This document shows, one piece after another, positions 1 to 5,901 of a stretch of 8,946 nt of DNA (positions are counted from its first letter, which is position 1; each line of letters begins with the position of its first letter). The translations under genes and the position numbers were made by a program. Where the stretch lies: the NCBI GenBank assembly GCA_020435025.1, contig JAGRAG010000031.1, positions 1 to 8,946 on the forward strand. The letters run 5' to 3'. The notes below the pieces were generated by a model. That model had not been told where the DNA came from and did no database searches. It was given only the letters and a program-made list of their open reading frames with translations. Origin of the DNA: Bdellovibrionales bacterium (GTDB lineage: Bacteria > Bdellovibrionota > Bdellovibrionia > Bdellovibrionales > UBA1609).

Positions 1-183
1 TGAAGCGCACTGTAAAGTAAATTTCTTAGATCGACTCAAAATGAATCAGTCATGACATAAACAGAAAGTGGCATTTCTATATTGAATATTTACTCCTACT
101 AAACAGATCTTCGAGCTTCATTTATGGCAGCGGATTTGCTTTAACACATTATTGCAATCTCATTGTACGTTTAAGGAGAGCCC

Positions 184-738
184 ATGAGGAAAAAGTGTAG
201 ATATAGCTATCACTCTCAAGTATTTGCCAAAATTCTTAACTTTTTTCTACTCAGCACTTTTTTGCTGTCAATGGCTTGTGAAAATGGTTCTCGTATCAAT
301 GATCTTTCTCAAGACTCCTCGCCGATAGGCTTTCATTTTTCTGAGGAATGTTCGGAAGGATCCCTAGAAGCATGTGAAGTCTTTGAACTCGTCAATACCG
401 AAAGGCTTCGTCATGGTCTGACAGCTCTTATTCCTTATAAATCCTGCCGTGACTCTTCACAGTTTCATGCACAAGATATGGATCAAAGACATTTTTTTGA
501 TCACGATAGTCCAACAGAAACCTGGCAAGACCGACTGATCCGCTTTCAGGTCACCGGAAGATCCATTGGTGAAAACATCGTCGACACGCGCACACCTGCT
601 TCAGCCATCTCTTTGTGGATGAATTCGCCTCCTCACAGAGAAAATATATTAAATCCCAACTTCACACACAGTGGAATGGGATATTACAATGGCTTTTGGG
701 TTCAATGTTTTGCAGAAAACCCTTATGAATACCTATGA
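184..738 (+). CDS. CAP-domain (SCP/PR-1, YkwD-like) secreted lipoprotein
   Basis: Predicted envelope protein of 184 residues. The N-terminus is basic, then a hydrophobic stretch (about 14-31) leads to Cys32 in the context LLSMAC. This is a relaxed lipobox, so the mature protein is probably a lipoprotein. The CAP domain spans about 65-178: FELVNTER-type opening (67-74), HAQDM with His95, FFDHDSP with His107, IGEN with Glu130, and SPPHRENIL with His151. These are the usual CAP cavity residues. Cys56, Cys64, Cys88 and Cys175 could form disulfides outside the cytoplasm. The length suits a single-domain bacterial CAP protein. The ATG is preceded by AAGGAGAG at 173-180. Bacterial CAP proteins have no single known function, so none is assigned. 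The gene stands alone, 109 nt before mscS, and I saw no convincing promoter or terminator around it. The family is sure; the lipid anchor is probable. Confidence 0.9.
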   Translation: MRKKCRYSYHSQVFAKILNFFLLSTFLLSMACENGSRINDLSQDSSPIGFHFSEECSEGSLEACEVFELVNTERLRHGLTALIPYKSCRDSSQFHAQDMDQRHFFDHDSPTETWQDRLIRFQVTGRSIGENIVDTRTPASAISLWMNSPPHRENILNPNFTHSGMGYYNGFWVQCFAENPYEYL

Positions 739-847
739 CGCCACCACCGAACTGAAAACCTTACTTTTTTTCATTCCGTTTTCACTGTACAGAGCTTGAG
801 TCCCATCAAAATATCTGCAACAATTCGGGTTGATTTTCGGAGGAACG

Positions 848-2467
848 ATGAGAAAAAAAGCCCTTTTGATTTTCTTGACCTTGATGTTGCACTGTCTCTC
901 CTTTGCTGAGTCGCCTTTACAACCAATAAAATTGGATTCCCCCAGGGATACATTTAAATCCTACTGGTCTGCCATGCGCGACTATAAAAAAGGTCTGGAA
1001 ACTGGTAACGAACAACTACAAAAAAGAATTGAGGATGCCAGTCGTTGTTTTGATCTTTCGGAAATTCCTTATTTGATTCGAATTGAAAAATCAAAACAAG
1101 CGGCTATTTTTTTAAAGGAAGTCATTGATCGTGTGATTCTCCTTGATTTCGATAAGATTCCAGATGATCCCAATGTCACCCGATGGCGACTCAAAGATAC
1201 AGAAATTGTGATATCAAAAGTAGAATCTGGTGACCATGCTGGAGAGTTTTTATTTTCCAAAGAGACCACCTTTCGAACAGAAGAATTTTATAACAAAGTC
1301 AAACATCTCCCCTATCTTCATGGAAGCGACCACGGCGCGGGATATCGAGAACCTTGGCTTCAAAGTAAGATTCCTCGATGGGCCCAAGAACAGGTCATTG
1401 GCCTTGCCAAATGGCAGTGGCTTGGCTTGTTAGGTGCCATTTTCTTAGGGTTAGTGATCAAACTTTTGGGAGAAACTGTTGTCATTCTTGGCAAGAAAAT
1501 CATTTCCTCTAAACCCGAAAGTTTGAAGTATCAGATCCTTGCTTCGATCGATAAACCATTCGGACTGCTCCTTGCTTCCATAACCTGGTACATCTGTGCT
1601 CATTTTTTAAAGATCAAAGGTGTGGCCGCGGCAGTCATTCTTTCTTTAATTCAGATTGTTGGCAGTATTGCTGTAATTTGGGCCAGTTATAGATTGACAG
1701 ATATACTTTCACACTTACTCTCTAAAATAGCGGCACGAACCGAGAGCGACTTGGATGATCAACTGGTTCCCTTGGTTTCTCGCTCTTTAAGAGTCTTTGT
1801 TATAATCATTGGCGTGCTGGCCACAATTCAAAACTTAGGGTTTAATGTCATGTCTCTGATTGCTGGGCTGGGATTAGGTGGTTTAGCGTTCGCATTAGCT
1901 GCCAAAGATACAGCGGCCAATCTCTTTGGTTCTATTATGATCATTTTAGATCGTCCCTTCAAAGTAGGAGATTGGATTGTCGCCGGAAAAGTTGAAGGCA
2001 CTGTTGAGGACATCGGTTTTCGTTCCACCCGATTAAGGACTTTTTACAGTTCTCAGATCAGCATTCCTAACGCCATGCTAGCCAATCTTTCGATTGATAA
2101 TATGGGCCGAAGAGAGTATCGCAGAGTCGTAACCAACCTTGGAGTCACCTATAACACATCTACGACAAATATGAAAAAATTTGTCGAAGGCATAAAGCAA
2201 ATTATTAAAGAACACCCCAACACAAGAAAAGACTATTTTCATGTGGTATTTAAAGACTATGGCTCTTCAAGTTTAGACGTCATGGTTTATTTTTTTCTTT
2301 CTGTTCCTGACTGGACCGAAGAGCTTTTGCAAAAAGAAGTAATCTTTATGAAAATATATGAATTGGCCGAAAAATTAGGGATCAGCTTTGCTTTCCCATC
2401 TCAGTCCTTATACATAGAGTCGGTTCCTGAAGCTTTAAGGATAGAACCCAAAGGAAGCGTGGATTGA
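848..2467 (+). CDS. MscS-family mechanosensitive ion channel with periplasmic N-terminal domain
   Basis: Small-conductance mechanosensitive channel homologue of 539 residues, which would release ions and solutes under membrane tension. Domains in order: signal peptide 1-20 (cleavage after LSFA), a periplasmic region about 21-185 opening with SPRDTFKSYW, membrane segments about 191-215, 236-256, 258-286 and 311-329, then the Gly/Ala-rich pore helix 334-360 (GLGLGGLAFALAAKDTAANL). The MscS beta domain follows (RPFKVGDWI, then SIPNAMLANLSIDN), and the alpha/beta cytoplasmic end finishes with FPSQSLYIES at 517-525. It is longer than E. coli MscS (286 residues) because of the N-terminal domain and extra helices. 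I chose the ATG at 848 over an upstream in-frame TTG at 830 because GGAGG (839-843) sits just before it and the signal peptide then starts cleanly. The stop codon overlaps the start of the next gene, so the two are probably translated together. Confidence 0.93.
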   Translation: MRKKALLIFLTLMLHCLSFAESPLQPIKLDSPRDTFKSYWSAMRDYKKGLETGNEQLQKRIEDASRCFDLSEIPYLIRIEKSKQAAIFLKEVIDRVILLDFDKIPDDPNVTRWRLKDTEIVISKVESGDHAGEFLFSKETTFRTEEFYNKVKHLPYLHGSDHGAGYREPWLQSKIPRWAQEQVIGLAKWQWLGLLGAIFLGLVIKLLGETVVILGKKIISSKPESLKYQILASIDKPFGLLLASITWYICAHFLKIKGVAAAVILSLIQIVGSIAVIWASYRLTDILSHLLSKIAARTESDLDDQLVPLVSRSLRVFVIIIGVLATIQNLGFNVMSLIAGLGLGGLAFALAAKDTAANLFGSIMIILDRPFKVGDWIVAGKVEGTVEDIGFRSTRLRTFYSSQISIPNAMLANLSIDNMGRREYRRVVTNLGVTYNTSTTNMKKFVEGIKQIIKEHPNTRKDYFHVVFKDYGSSSLDVMVYFFLSVPDWTEELLQKEVIFMKIYELAEKLGISFAFPSQSLYIESVPEALRIEPKGSVD

Positions 2468-3153
2468 TCGCACTTACAACGGCCCATAAAGGTGAACTCT
2501 CTCCACTTCTTGCTCTGCTCAAGCAGGTTCACAGCGAATCGAGAAGTCATCGAAAGTATCACTTTAGCCAAACTAATGATATACCACTTGTCCTTACTCA
2601 TACGGGCCAGGGGAAAATCTGCAATGCCGTTCAGACACAAAAATTAATTCATTTTTTTTCACCATCTCTTCTCATTCATTTCGGAGTGGCCGGGGCTCTC
2701 TCCCCTGAACTAAAAGTCGGTGATTTAACTATTGCCGATCAAGTATGGGAGCACGATTACCATTCTTTGCGCACACTCCCTCCAAAAATGACGCTTTCAA
2801 AAGAATGGATAAAGTTATTTGAGCAGAGCTTAAAAGGACAAAAAAAGGCTTATAAAATTGGCTCCTTTGCCTCCGGCAATGAGGATATTATCAGCCAACC
2901 ACGTAGAGATGAACTTTTTCATAGATTTAGTTCTATAGCTGTAGATTGGGAAAGTGCCGCTTCTGTACAGACAGCAAATTTCAATAGTGTTCCTATCCTA
3001 ATTGCAAAAGGCATTTCTGATTTAGCTACAGAAGCGCTAGAGAACTCTTCCGCGAGTATGAAATATGCAGCCCAAGAAATGGCCTATAGTATTCATTCTT
3101 TTTTAAGTGAATTAAAATTGGAGCAGTTAAGCGGCCTTAATCCAAGTCTCTAA
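2464..3153 (+). CDS. MTA/SAH nucleosidase-family enzyme (PNP_UDP_1 superfamily)
   Basis: Nucleoside phosphorylase/hydrolase-fold protein of 229 residues, closest in layout to 5'-methylthioadenosine/S-adenosylhomocysteine nucleosidase, which cleaves adenine from MTA and SAH in methionine salvage. Glu11 lies where MTAN has its N-terminal acidic residue. THTGQGK (45-51) and HFGVAGAL (72-79) are the substrate and ribose loops. GSFASGNEDII (133-143) corresponds to the usual SGD loop. VDWESAA (160-166) holds the ribose-binding Glu163, and GISDLA (183-188) holds catalytic Asp186. The common ME-ME motif is altered to VDWE, so futalosine hydrolase or another nucleosidase is possible. Translation probably starts at TTG 2464, which overlaps the mscS stop (TTGA), with AAGGA at 2451-2455 as ribosome site. 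The 3' end overlaps the convergent PilZ gene by 27 nt. The superfamily is sure, the substrate is not. Confidence 0.82.
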   Translation: MIALTTAHKGELSPLLALLKQVHSESRSHRKYHFSQTNDIPLVLTHTGQGKICNAVQTQKLIHFFSPSLLIHFGVAGALSPELKVGDLTIADQVWEHDYHSLRTLPPKMTLSKEWIKLFEQSLKGQKKAYKIGSFASGNEDIISQPRRDELFHRFSSIAVDWESAASVQTANFNSVPILIAKGISDLATEALENSSASMKYAAQEMAYSIHSFLSELKLEQLSGLNPSL

Positions 3154-4308
3154 ATGGTCTTCATCTTTTCTATTTTTTAAGGGCAATAGAGCTATCCTAA
3201 ATCTTTGTTTTGGTTTTTGATTCTCGACAATATAACAGGTTAACTCTACAACTTGGCGTGATCTTTCATTGCGAATTCTTACTTTACTATAACCAGAAAC
3301 CCATCGAGGAAGAGGCTCCTCTAAAAAAATCCCTCCAACGGAAACGTCAACGGAATAAGTCGAAAAAACCTGCCCATCACACTCAATCTCTATAGGAAGG
3401 CGTCGAGAGTATCTTTTATGGACTCGTTTTGTAAAGCCATTTGCAACAGACGTCACCTCAACATGGGTGGCCGTTGGTTCCATGTCAATATTACTTATTT
3501 CATCATTAAACGGAGAAGTAACAAACTCCTTTGTGTATTCGTCAGGTTGATGGTTATAGTATTCAGGGTCTCCCTTTTCTAACTTTTCAATTGGTCCATC
3601 AAGATCTGGCTCTGCACTATTAAAGCTTGGCTGGTGGCTTTCGCCATATCCCATGATGATCTCATCTTGCTTAAAGGCCTCACTTTTTGTCATATCAATG
3701 TTAGTCACTTTTGAATTCAGTGGGGACCGGACATGACGATTTTCTTTTTTTGGATCATATATGGGACCTTCATCTACTGCATAGGTAGAAGTACCCAAAC
3801 GAATGGTCTCGTCAGCAGAAGTATCACGTGGTGTGAGCTGTTCTGTTAAGTCACGGTCCGCATGAGTTTGCCCCAATGGGGAAAGTTTGCTTTTTAACAA
3901 ATTAATATGATCTGTTTTCGTCAAATCCTCGTTTGAATCTTCTGTATCTGAAAAAGTGTCCGTGACTTCTTGCTTTTTCAACTGCGTACGAGCCATTGTC
4001 ACTGCCGTTAAATTTTTGGGACCCTGATATGCAGCTTTCATTGTCGCAGTTCCCATATCCGGTTTTTTTATAGCCCACTTTGGAATCTTTGGATTCAGTT
4101 CCGCAAGGCTTCTTTTTTGAAAAGGAAACTCATCGGAAAGAATATTGACTTTTTTCCAAGACGCCCAGCCATAAGACCACACAGCCCAAGTGCGAGATAG
4201 GACTTCAGCGGAACCAATAGCGGCCACCTCATTATAGGTCAATCCCTTAATGAGAAGATCTGAGTCCGGCTGATAAAGGACATAAAGCCTTACATTACTT
4301 TTAGTGAT
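3127..4308 (-). CDS. PilZ-domain protein with GYF-like N-terminus, apparent ATC start
   Basis: Predicted c-di-GMP effector of the cytoplasm, 393 residues if begun at ATC 4308. The N-terminus (about 6-52) resembles a GYF_2/DUF4339 module: LYVLYQ, then GLTYNEV, then VWSYGWASW. A long polar, probably disordered linker (about 60-290) follows, and a C-terminal PilZ domain covers about 295-393. The PilZ ligand residues are present: the RxxxR pair in KRYSRR and DVSVGG, matching D/NxSxxG. The start is odd. The first standard start codon is TTG at 4242, which has a poor ribosome site and would cut the GYF-like module in half. An open frame with domain-like sequence continues upstream to ATC 4308, and AGGAGGG (4319-4313) is ideally placed before it. 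It lies directly downstream of the coiled-coil gene and in the same frame, so it is probably in one operon with it. The PilZ call is sure, the GYF call is moderate, and the exact start is inferred. Confidence 0.85.
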   Translation of the reverse strand: MTKSNVRLYVLYQPDSDLLIKGLTYNEVAAIGSAEVLSRTWAVWSYGWASWKKVNILSDEFPFQKRSLAELNPKIPKWAIKKPDMGTATMKAAYQGPKNLTAVTMARTQLKKQEVTDTFSDTEDSNEDLTKTDHINLLKSKLSPLGQTHADRDLTEQLTPRDTSADETIRLGTSTYAVDEGPIYDPKKENRHVRSPLNSKVTNIDMTKSEAFKQDEIIMGYGESHQPSFNSAEPDLDGPIEKLEKGDPEYYNHQPDEYTKEFVTSPFNDEISNIDMEPTATHVEVTSVANGFTKRVHKRYSRRLPIEIECDGQVFSTYSVDVSVGGIFLEEPLPRWVSGYSKVRIRNERSRQVVELTCYIVENQKPKQRFRIALLPLKNRKDEDHLETWIKAA

Positions 4309-4312
4309 CGGA

Positions 4313-4319
4313 CCCTCCT
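4313..4319 (-). promoter_or_regulatory. Shine-Dalgarno of the PilZ gene overlapping the upstream stop codon
   Basis: AGGAGGG on the - strand shares its first bases with the TAG stop of the coiled-coil gene (4320-4318). It lies four bases from ATC 4308 but 70 bases from the first standard start, TTG 4242. A site this strong with no ATG, GTG or TTG in range is the main evidence for ATC initiation. Confidence 0.65.
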
Positions 4320-5526
4320 AAAAGCAAGAACTCGACATGTAAGAAGTTTTTTTACCTTTTACATAAACTCTATACCAGTTCTTATTGTAGGTACTGGTAA
4401 TAACCTTAGCACCTTTTTTAAAAACGTCGCGCGAACTCCCCTTTACAGAGGCAATAGAACGAGACTGACATCCTTTCTTTAGAACTCTCCGATATTTTTT
4501 AGCAGTCTGTTTGCTTTTTAGGGTAACCGATTCCCCTTTGCTACGCTTAGCTTTTTGATTATCAGAAGATGTTTTCCAACTAGCGGCTTCAGTTTTGTAC
4601 TCAGCTTCTTCTGACTGCGAACTTTTAATTGAAGCCATGGCACGTGTTTTCCGCTTAGAAAGATCCGCACTTTGAATTTTGAACTTGTCTTTCGCCTCTT
4701 TTAATATCCGCTGTGCCTCTTTCGTTCTGCCGCGCGCCCGTTCGGCTTCCGATTCAGCCACTTCCGTTTCCACTTTGAGTTTTTCTAATTTTTTATTAAG
4801 CTCACGTATTTCGATTTCCGTTTTGGCTGTCTTTTCTTTCGATTTATGGAGATCCGTTTTTAATCGTTCCATGTCTTTTTTGTGTTTAACCTCATAGGTT
4901 TGCAAATCTGTTTTTGCGTTCTTTAAACGGATTGTAGAAACCTTCTCCTTTTCGTTGGCCTTAGCTAATTCTTCTACTTTCGCTTTTTTCTCATCCTCTA
5001 ACTTTCTCTTTTTCTCTTCCCAAACGCGGGCTTTTTCAACCACTTCAGCTACCCGCTCATTAGCCTTCTCTAGTTCTTCACGAGCCACATCACGAGCCAC
5101 TTTTTCTTTCTCCATTCTTTGCTCAGCCTGCTTGATGTTCGTTTCATATTTTACATATTCGGCATGAGCATCACGCAGAGACTTTTCATACTTCAAACGC
5201 TCTTCTTTGTGCTTTCCAGTTTTTCGACTGAGCTCTTTTATTGAATTCTCCGCCTCTCGCTGTTTCGATCGAGACTTAGCAATTTGTGAAAGCGCTTCTT
5301 GTTTGGCTTCTTCCGCTTTGGCTTGCTCATCCGCCTCTCGCTCTTTAGCTGCCTTAGCTTCTGCAACAGCTGCATCTGACTCCGCCATCGCATCTTCCAT
5401 TTCCATTTCGGTATCATTGAGGTCTGCATGAGCTAATGGGAAAAACCCTCCCACTAATCCCAATAAAACAACAATCCGCAGACAGTATCGCCTTAAATTA
5501 TGACTTTCAGATGGCCCTATATTCAT
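4318..5526 (-). CDS. secreted coiled-coil protein with SH3-like C-terminus
   Basis: I recognise no named gene here. The 402-residue product has a signal peptide (basic RRYCLR, hydrophobic core about 18-31, AHA cleavage site at 32-34), so it is exported. Residues about 37-315 are rich in Glu, Lys and Ala and read as a long, almost unbroken coiled coil. A basic Ser/Lys linker (about 318-345) follows. The last 55 residues look like a small SH3-type beta domain (VFKKGAKV, NWYRVYVKGK, YMSSSCF), and Cys353 and Cys401 could form a disulfide. A periplasmic or surface structural role, or peptidoglycan binding, is plausible but not shown. The ATG has AAGGAG (5540-5535) eight bases upstream. A sigma-28-like promoter sits about 30 nt before the start. 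Ribosome-site bases of the PilZ gene overlap its TAG stop. Several long open frames on the opposite strand are only shadows of the repetitive Glu/Lys codons. Confidence 0.8.
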   Translation of the reverse strand: MNIGPSESHNLRRYCLRIVVLLGLVGGFFPLAHADLNDTEMEMEDAMAESDAAVAEAKAAKEREADEQAKAEEAKQEALSQIAKSRSKQREAENSIKELSRKTGKHKEERLKYEKSLRDAHAEYVKYETNIKQAEQRMEKEKVARDVAREELEKANERVAEVVEKARVWEEKKRKLEDEKKAKVEELAKANEKEKVSTIRLKNAKTDLQTYEVKHKKDMERLKTDLHKSKEKTAKTEIEIRELNKKLEKLKVETEVAESEAERARGRTKEAQRILKEAKDKFKIQSADLSKRKTRAMASIKSSQSEEAEYKTEAASWKTSSDNQKAKRSKGESVTLKSKQTAKKYRRVLKKGCQSRSIASVKGSSRDVFKKGAKVITSTYNKNWYRVYVKGKKTSYMSSSCF

Positions 5527-5534
5527 AGTCAGCT

Positions 5535-5540
5535 CTCCTT
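5535..5540 (-). promoter_or_regulatory. ribosome binding site of the coiled-coil gene
   Basis: AAGGAG on the - strand, eight bases before ATG 5526, which supports that start. A second purine-rich stretch (GGAGGAG, about 5558-5552) lies further upstream, right at the predicted transcription start. Confidence 0.7.
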
Positions 5541-5557
5541 GAAGATTCTCACTCCTC

Positions 5558-5585
5558 CTATCGGCAAAACCTGACTAAAATCTTA
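5558..5585 (-). promoter_or_regulatory. sigma-28 (FliA)-like promoter P1 of the coiled-coil/PilZ operon
   Basis: On the - strand, TAAGATTT (5585-5578), 12 nt, then GCCGATAG (5565-5558). The enterobacterial FliA consensus is TAAAGTTT-N11-GCCGATAA, so the -10 matches 7 of 8 and the -35 matches 6 of 8 with one extra spacer base. Transcription would begin near 5551, giving a leader of about 25 nt that contains the ribosome site. FliA-type promoters usually serve late flagellar and motility genes. Confidence 0.5.
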
Positions 5586-5621
5586 AATTTGTTTGAAATA
5601 ACATATAGATATGACCGCTAA

Positions 5622-5640
5622 TTTAATGCGTCGCATTAAA
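5622..5640. repeat. perfect 19-bp palindrome, operator-like
   Basis: TTTAATGCGTCGCATTAAA consists of two 9-bp arms that are exact reverse complements around one central base. No T-run follows on either strand, so it is not a terminator. It lies about 96 bp upstream of the coiled-coil start, 37 bp upstream of P1 and downstream of P2. This is the expected form of a dimeric regulator site, but I recognise no known consensus. Confidence 0.6.
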
Positions 5641-5752
5641 ATGAGGAATTGAGAAAAATGGAGAAAATTTCATATTTTATGCAGAGCGGGCTCCTTTTTG
5701 AAACCAATACTCCTTTTCGAAATAACCACTTAAAAAGCCTTAGTTTTTTCAT
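5636..5752 (-). CDS. possible 38-residue small ORF behind P2
   Basis: Not recognised. ATG at 5752 follows GAGG (5761-5758) at a normal distance and lies 14 nt past the perfect GCCGATAA of P2. The peptide begins MKKLRLFKWLFRKG and is basic and hydrophobic at first. It ends at TAA inside the 19-bp palindrome. The length is easily reached by chance in AT-rich DNA, and if P2 starts at about 5759 the ribosome site would be partly cut off. Treat it as a candidate only. Confidence 0.2.
   Translation of the reverse strand: MKKLRLFKWLFRKGVLVSKRSPLCIKYEIFSIFLNSSF
5691..5723. repeat. imperfect direct repeat, 19-bp offset
   Basis: CTCCTTTTTGAAA (5691-5703) recurs as CTCCTTTTCGAAA (5710-5722), with 12 of 13 identical. 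It sits between the palindrome and P2 on DNA with no convincing gene. It could be a pair of protein sites spaced about two helical turns apart. Confidence 0.35.
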
Positions 5753-5765
5753 AATATCCTCAAGT

Positions 5766-5793
5766 TTATCGGCCCTTTTCCCTAAAATTTCTA
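5766..5793 (-). promoter_or_regulatory. second sigma-28-like promoter P2, distal
   Basis: On the - strand, a perfect GCCGATAA (5773-5766) is preceded at the same distance as in P1 by TAGAAATT (5793-5786, 5 of 8 to TAAAGTTT). P1 and P2 share the layout TTTA-N18-GCCGATAR. Transcription would start near 5759, just before a possible 38-codon ORF, and could continue into the coiled-coil gene. Confidence 0.4.
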
Positions 5794-5822
5794 AAAGCCG
5801 AGTGAATTTTTTCTATTAGCTA

Positions 5823-5855
5823 TGATTATAACGGCAACTCATCTTGATTATAACG
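5823..5855. repeat. 22-bp-spaced tandem repeat TGATTATAACG
   Basis: Two identical 11-bp copies at 5823-5833 and 5845-5855 lie on the same face of the helix. On the - strand each contains a perfect TATAAT, and the upstream copy supplies TTATAA 17 bp before the other's TATAAT, so a sigma-70 promoter towards the coiled-coil gene is possible. On the + strand each gives TATAAC. The repeats also lie about 47-79 bp before the predicted sigma-54 start, so they could bind a regulator. Confidence 0.45.
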
Positions 5856-5874
5856 ACCGTACAACCTTATTTTT

Positions 5875-5891
5875 CTGGCACCTAGATTGCT
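5875..5891 (+). promoter_or_regulatory. sigma-54 (RpoN) promoter
   Basis: CTGGCACCTAGATTGCT matches the RpoN consensus TGGCAC-N5-TTGCW at every specified base, with the -24 GG (5877-5878) and -12 GC (5889-5890) exactly 10 nt apart. Transcription should start near 5902. Such promoters need an AAA+ enhancer-binding protein; candidate sites upstream are the 22-bp tandem repeat and the palindrome. Confidence 0.6.
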
Positions 5892-5901
5892 CTAGTAGAA
5901 A

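Noticed and set aside
141..171. TTAACA and TACGTT before the CAP gene as a promoter
   Set aside because: Spacing is 19 bp and the start would fall within the ribosome binding site.
321..328. GCCGATAG octamer, sigma-28-like, on the + strand
   Set aside because: It lies inside the CAP coding sequence and has no TAAA-like -35 at the right distance. It shows that the octamer alone occurs by chance, so the intergenic promoters rest on the -35 and shared spacing too.
4679..5431. Several Ser/Ala/Phe-rich open frames antisense to the coiled-coil gene
   Set aside because: They are shadows of repetitive Glu/Lys/Ala codons and lack ribosome sites.
5658..5819. 53-codon ORF on the + strand (MEKISYFMQS...)
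   Set aside because: Weak, distant ribosome site, Ser/Phe-rich composition, antisense to the candidate micro-ORF and ends before any promoter-linked feature; reachable by chance in AT-rich DNA.
5882..5895. Small hairpin CTAGA-TTGC-TCTAG
   Set aside because: It overlaps the -12 part of the sigma-54 promoter and would not be transcribed if the start is near 5902; only five pairs.
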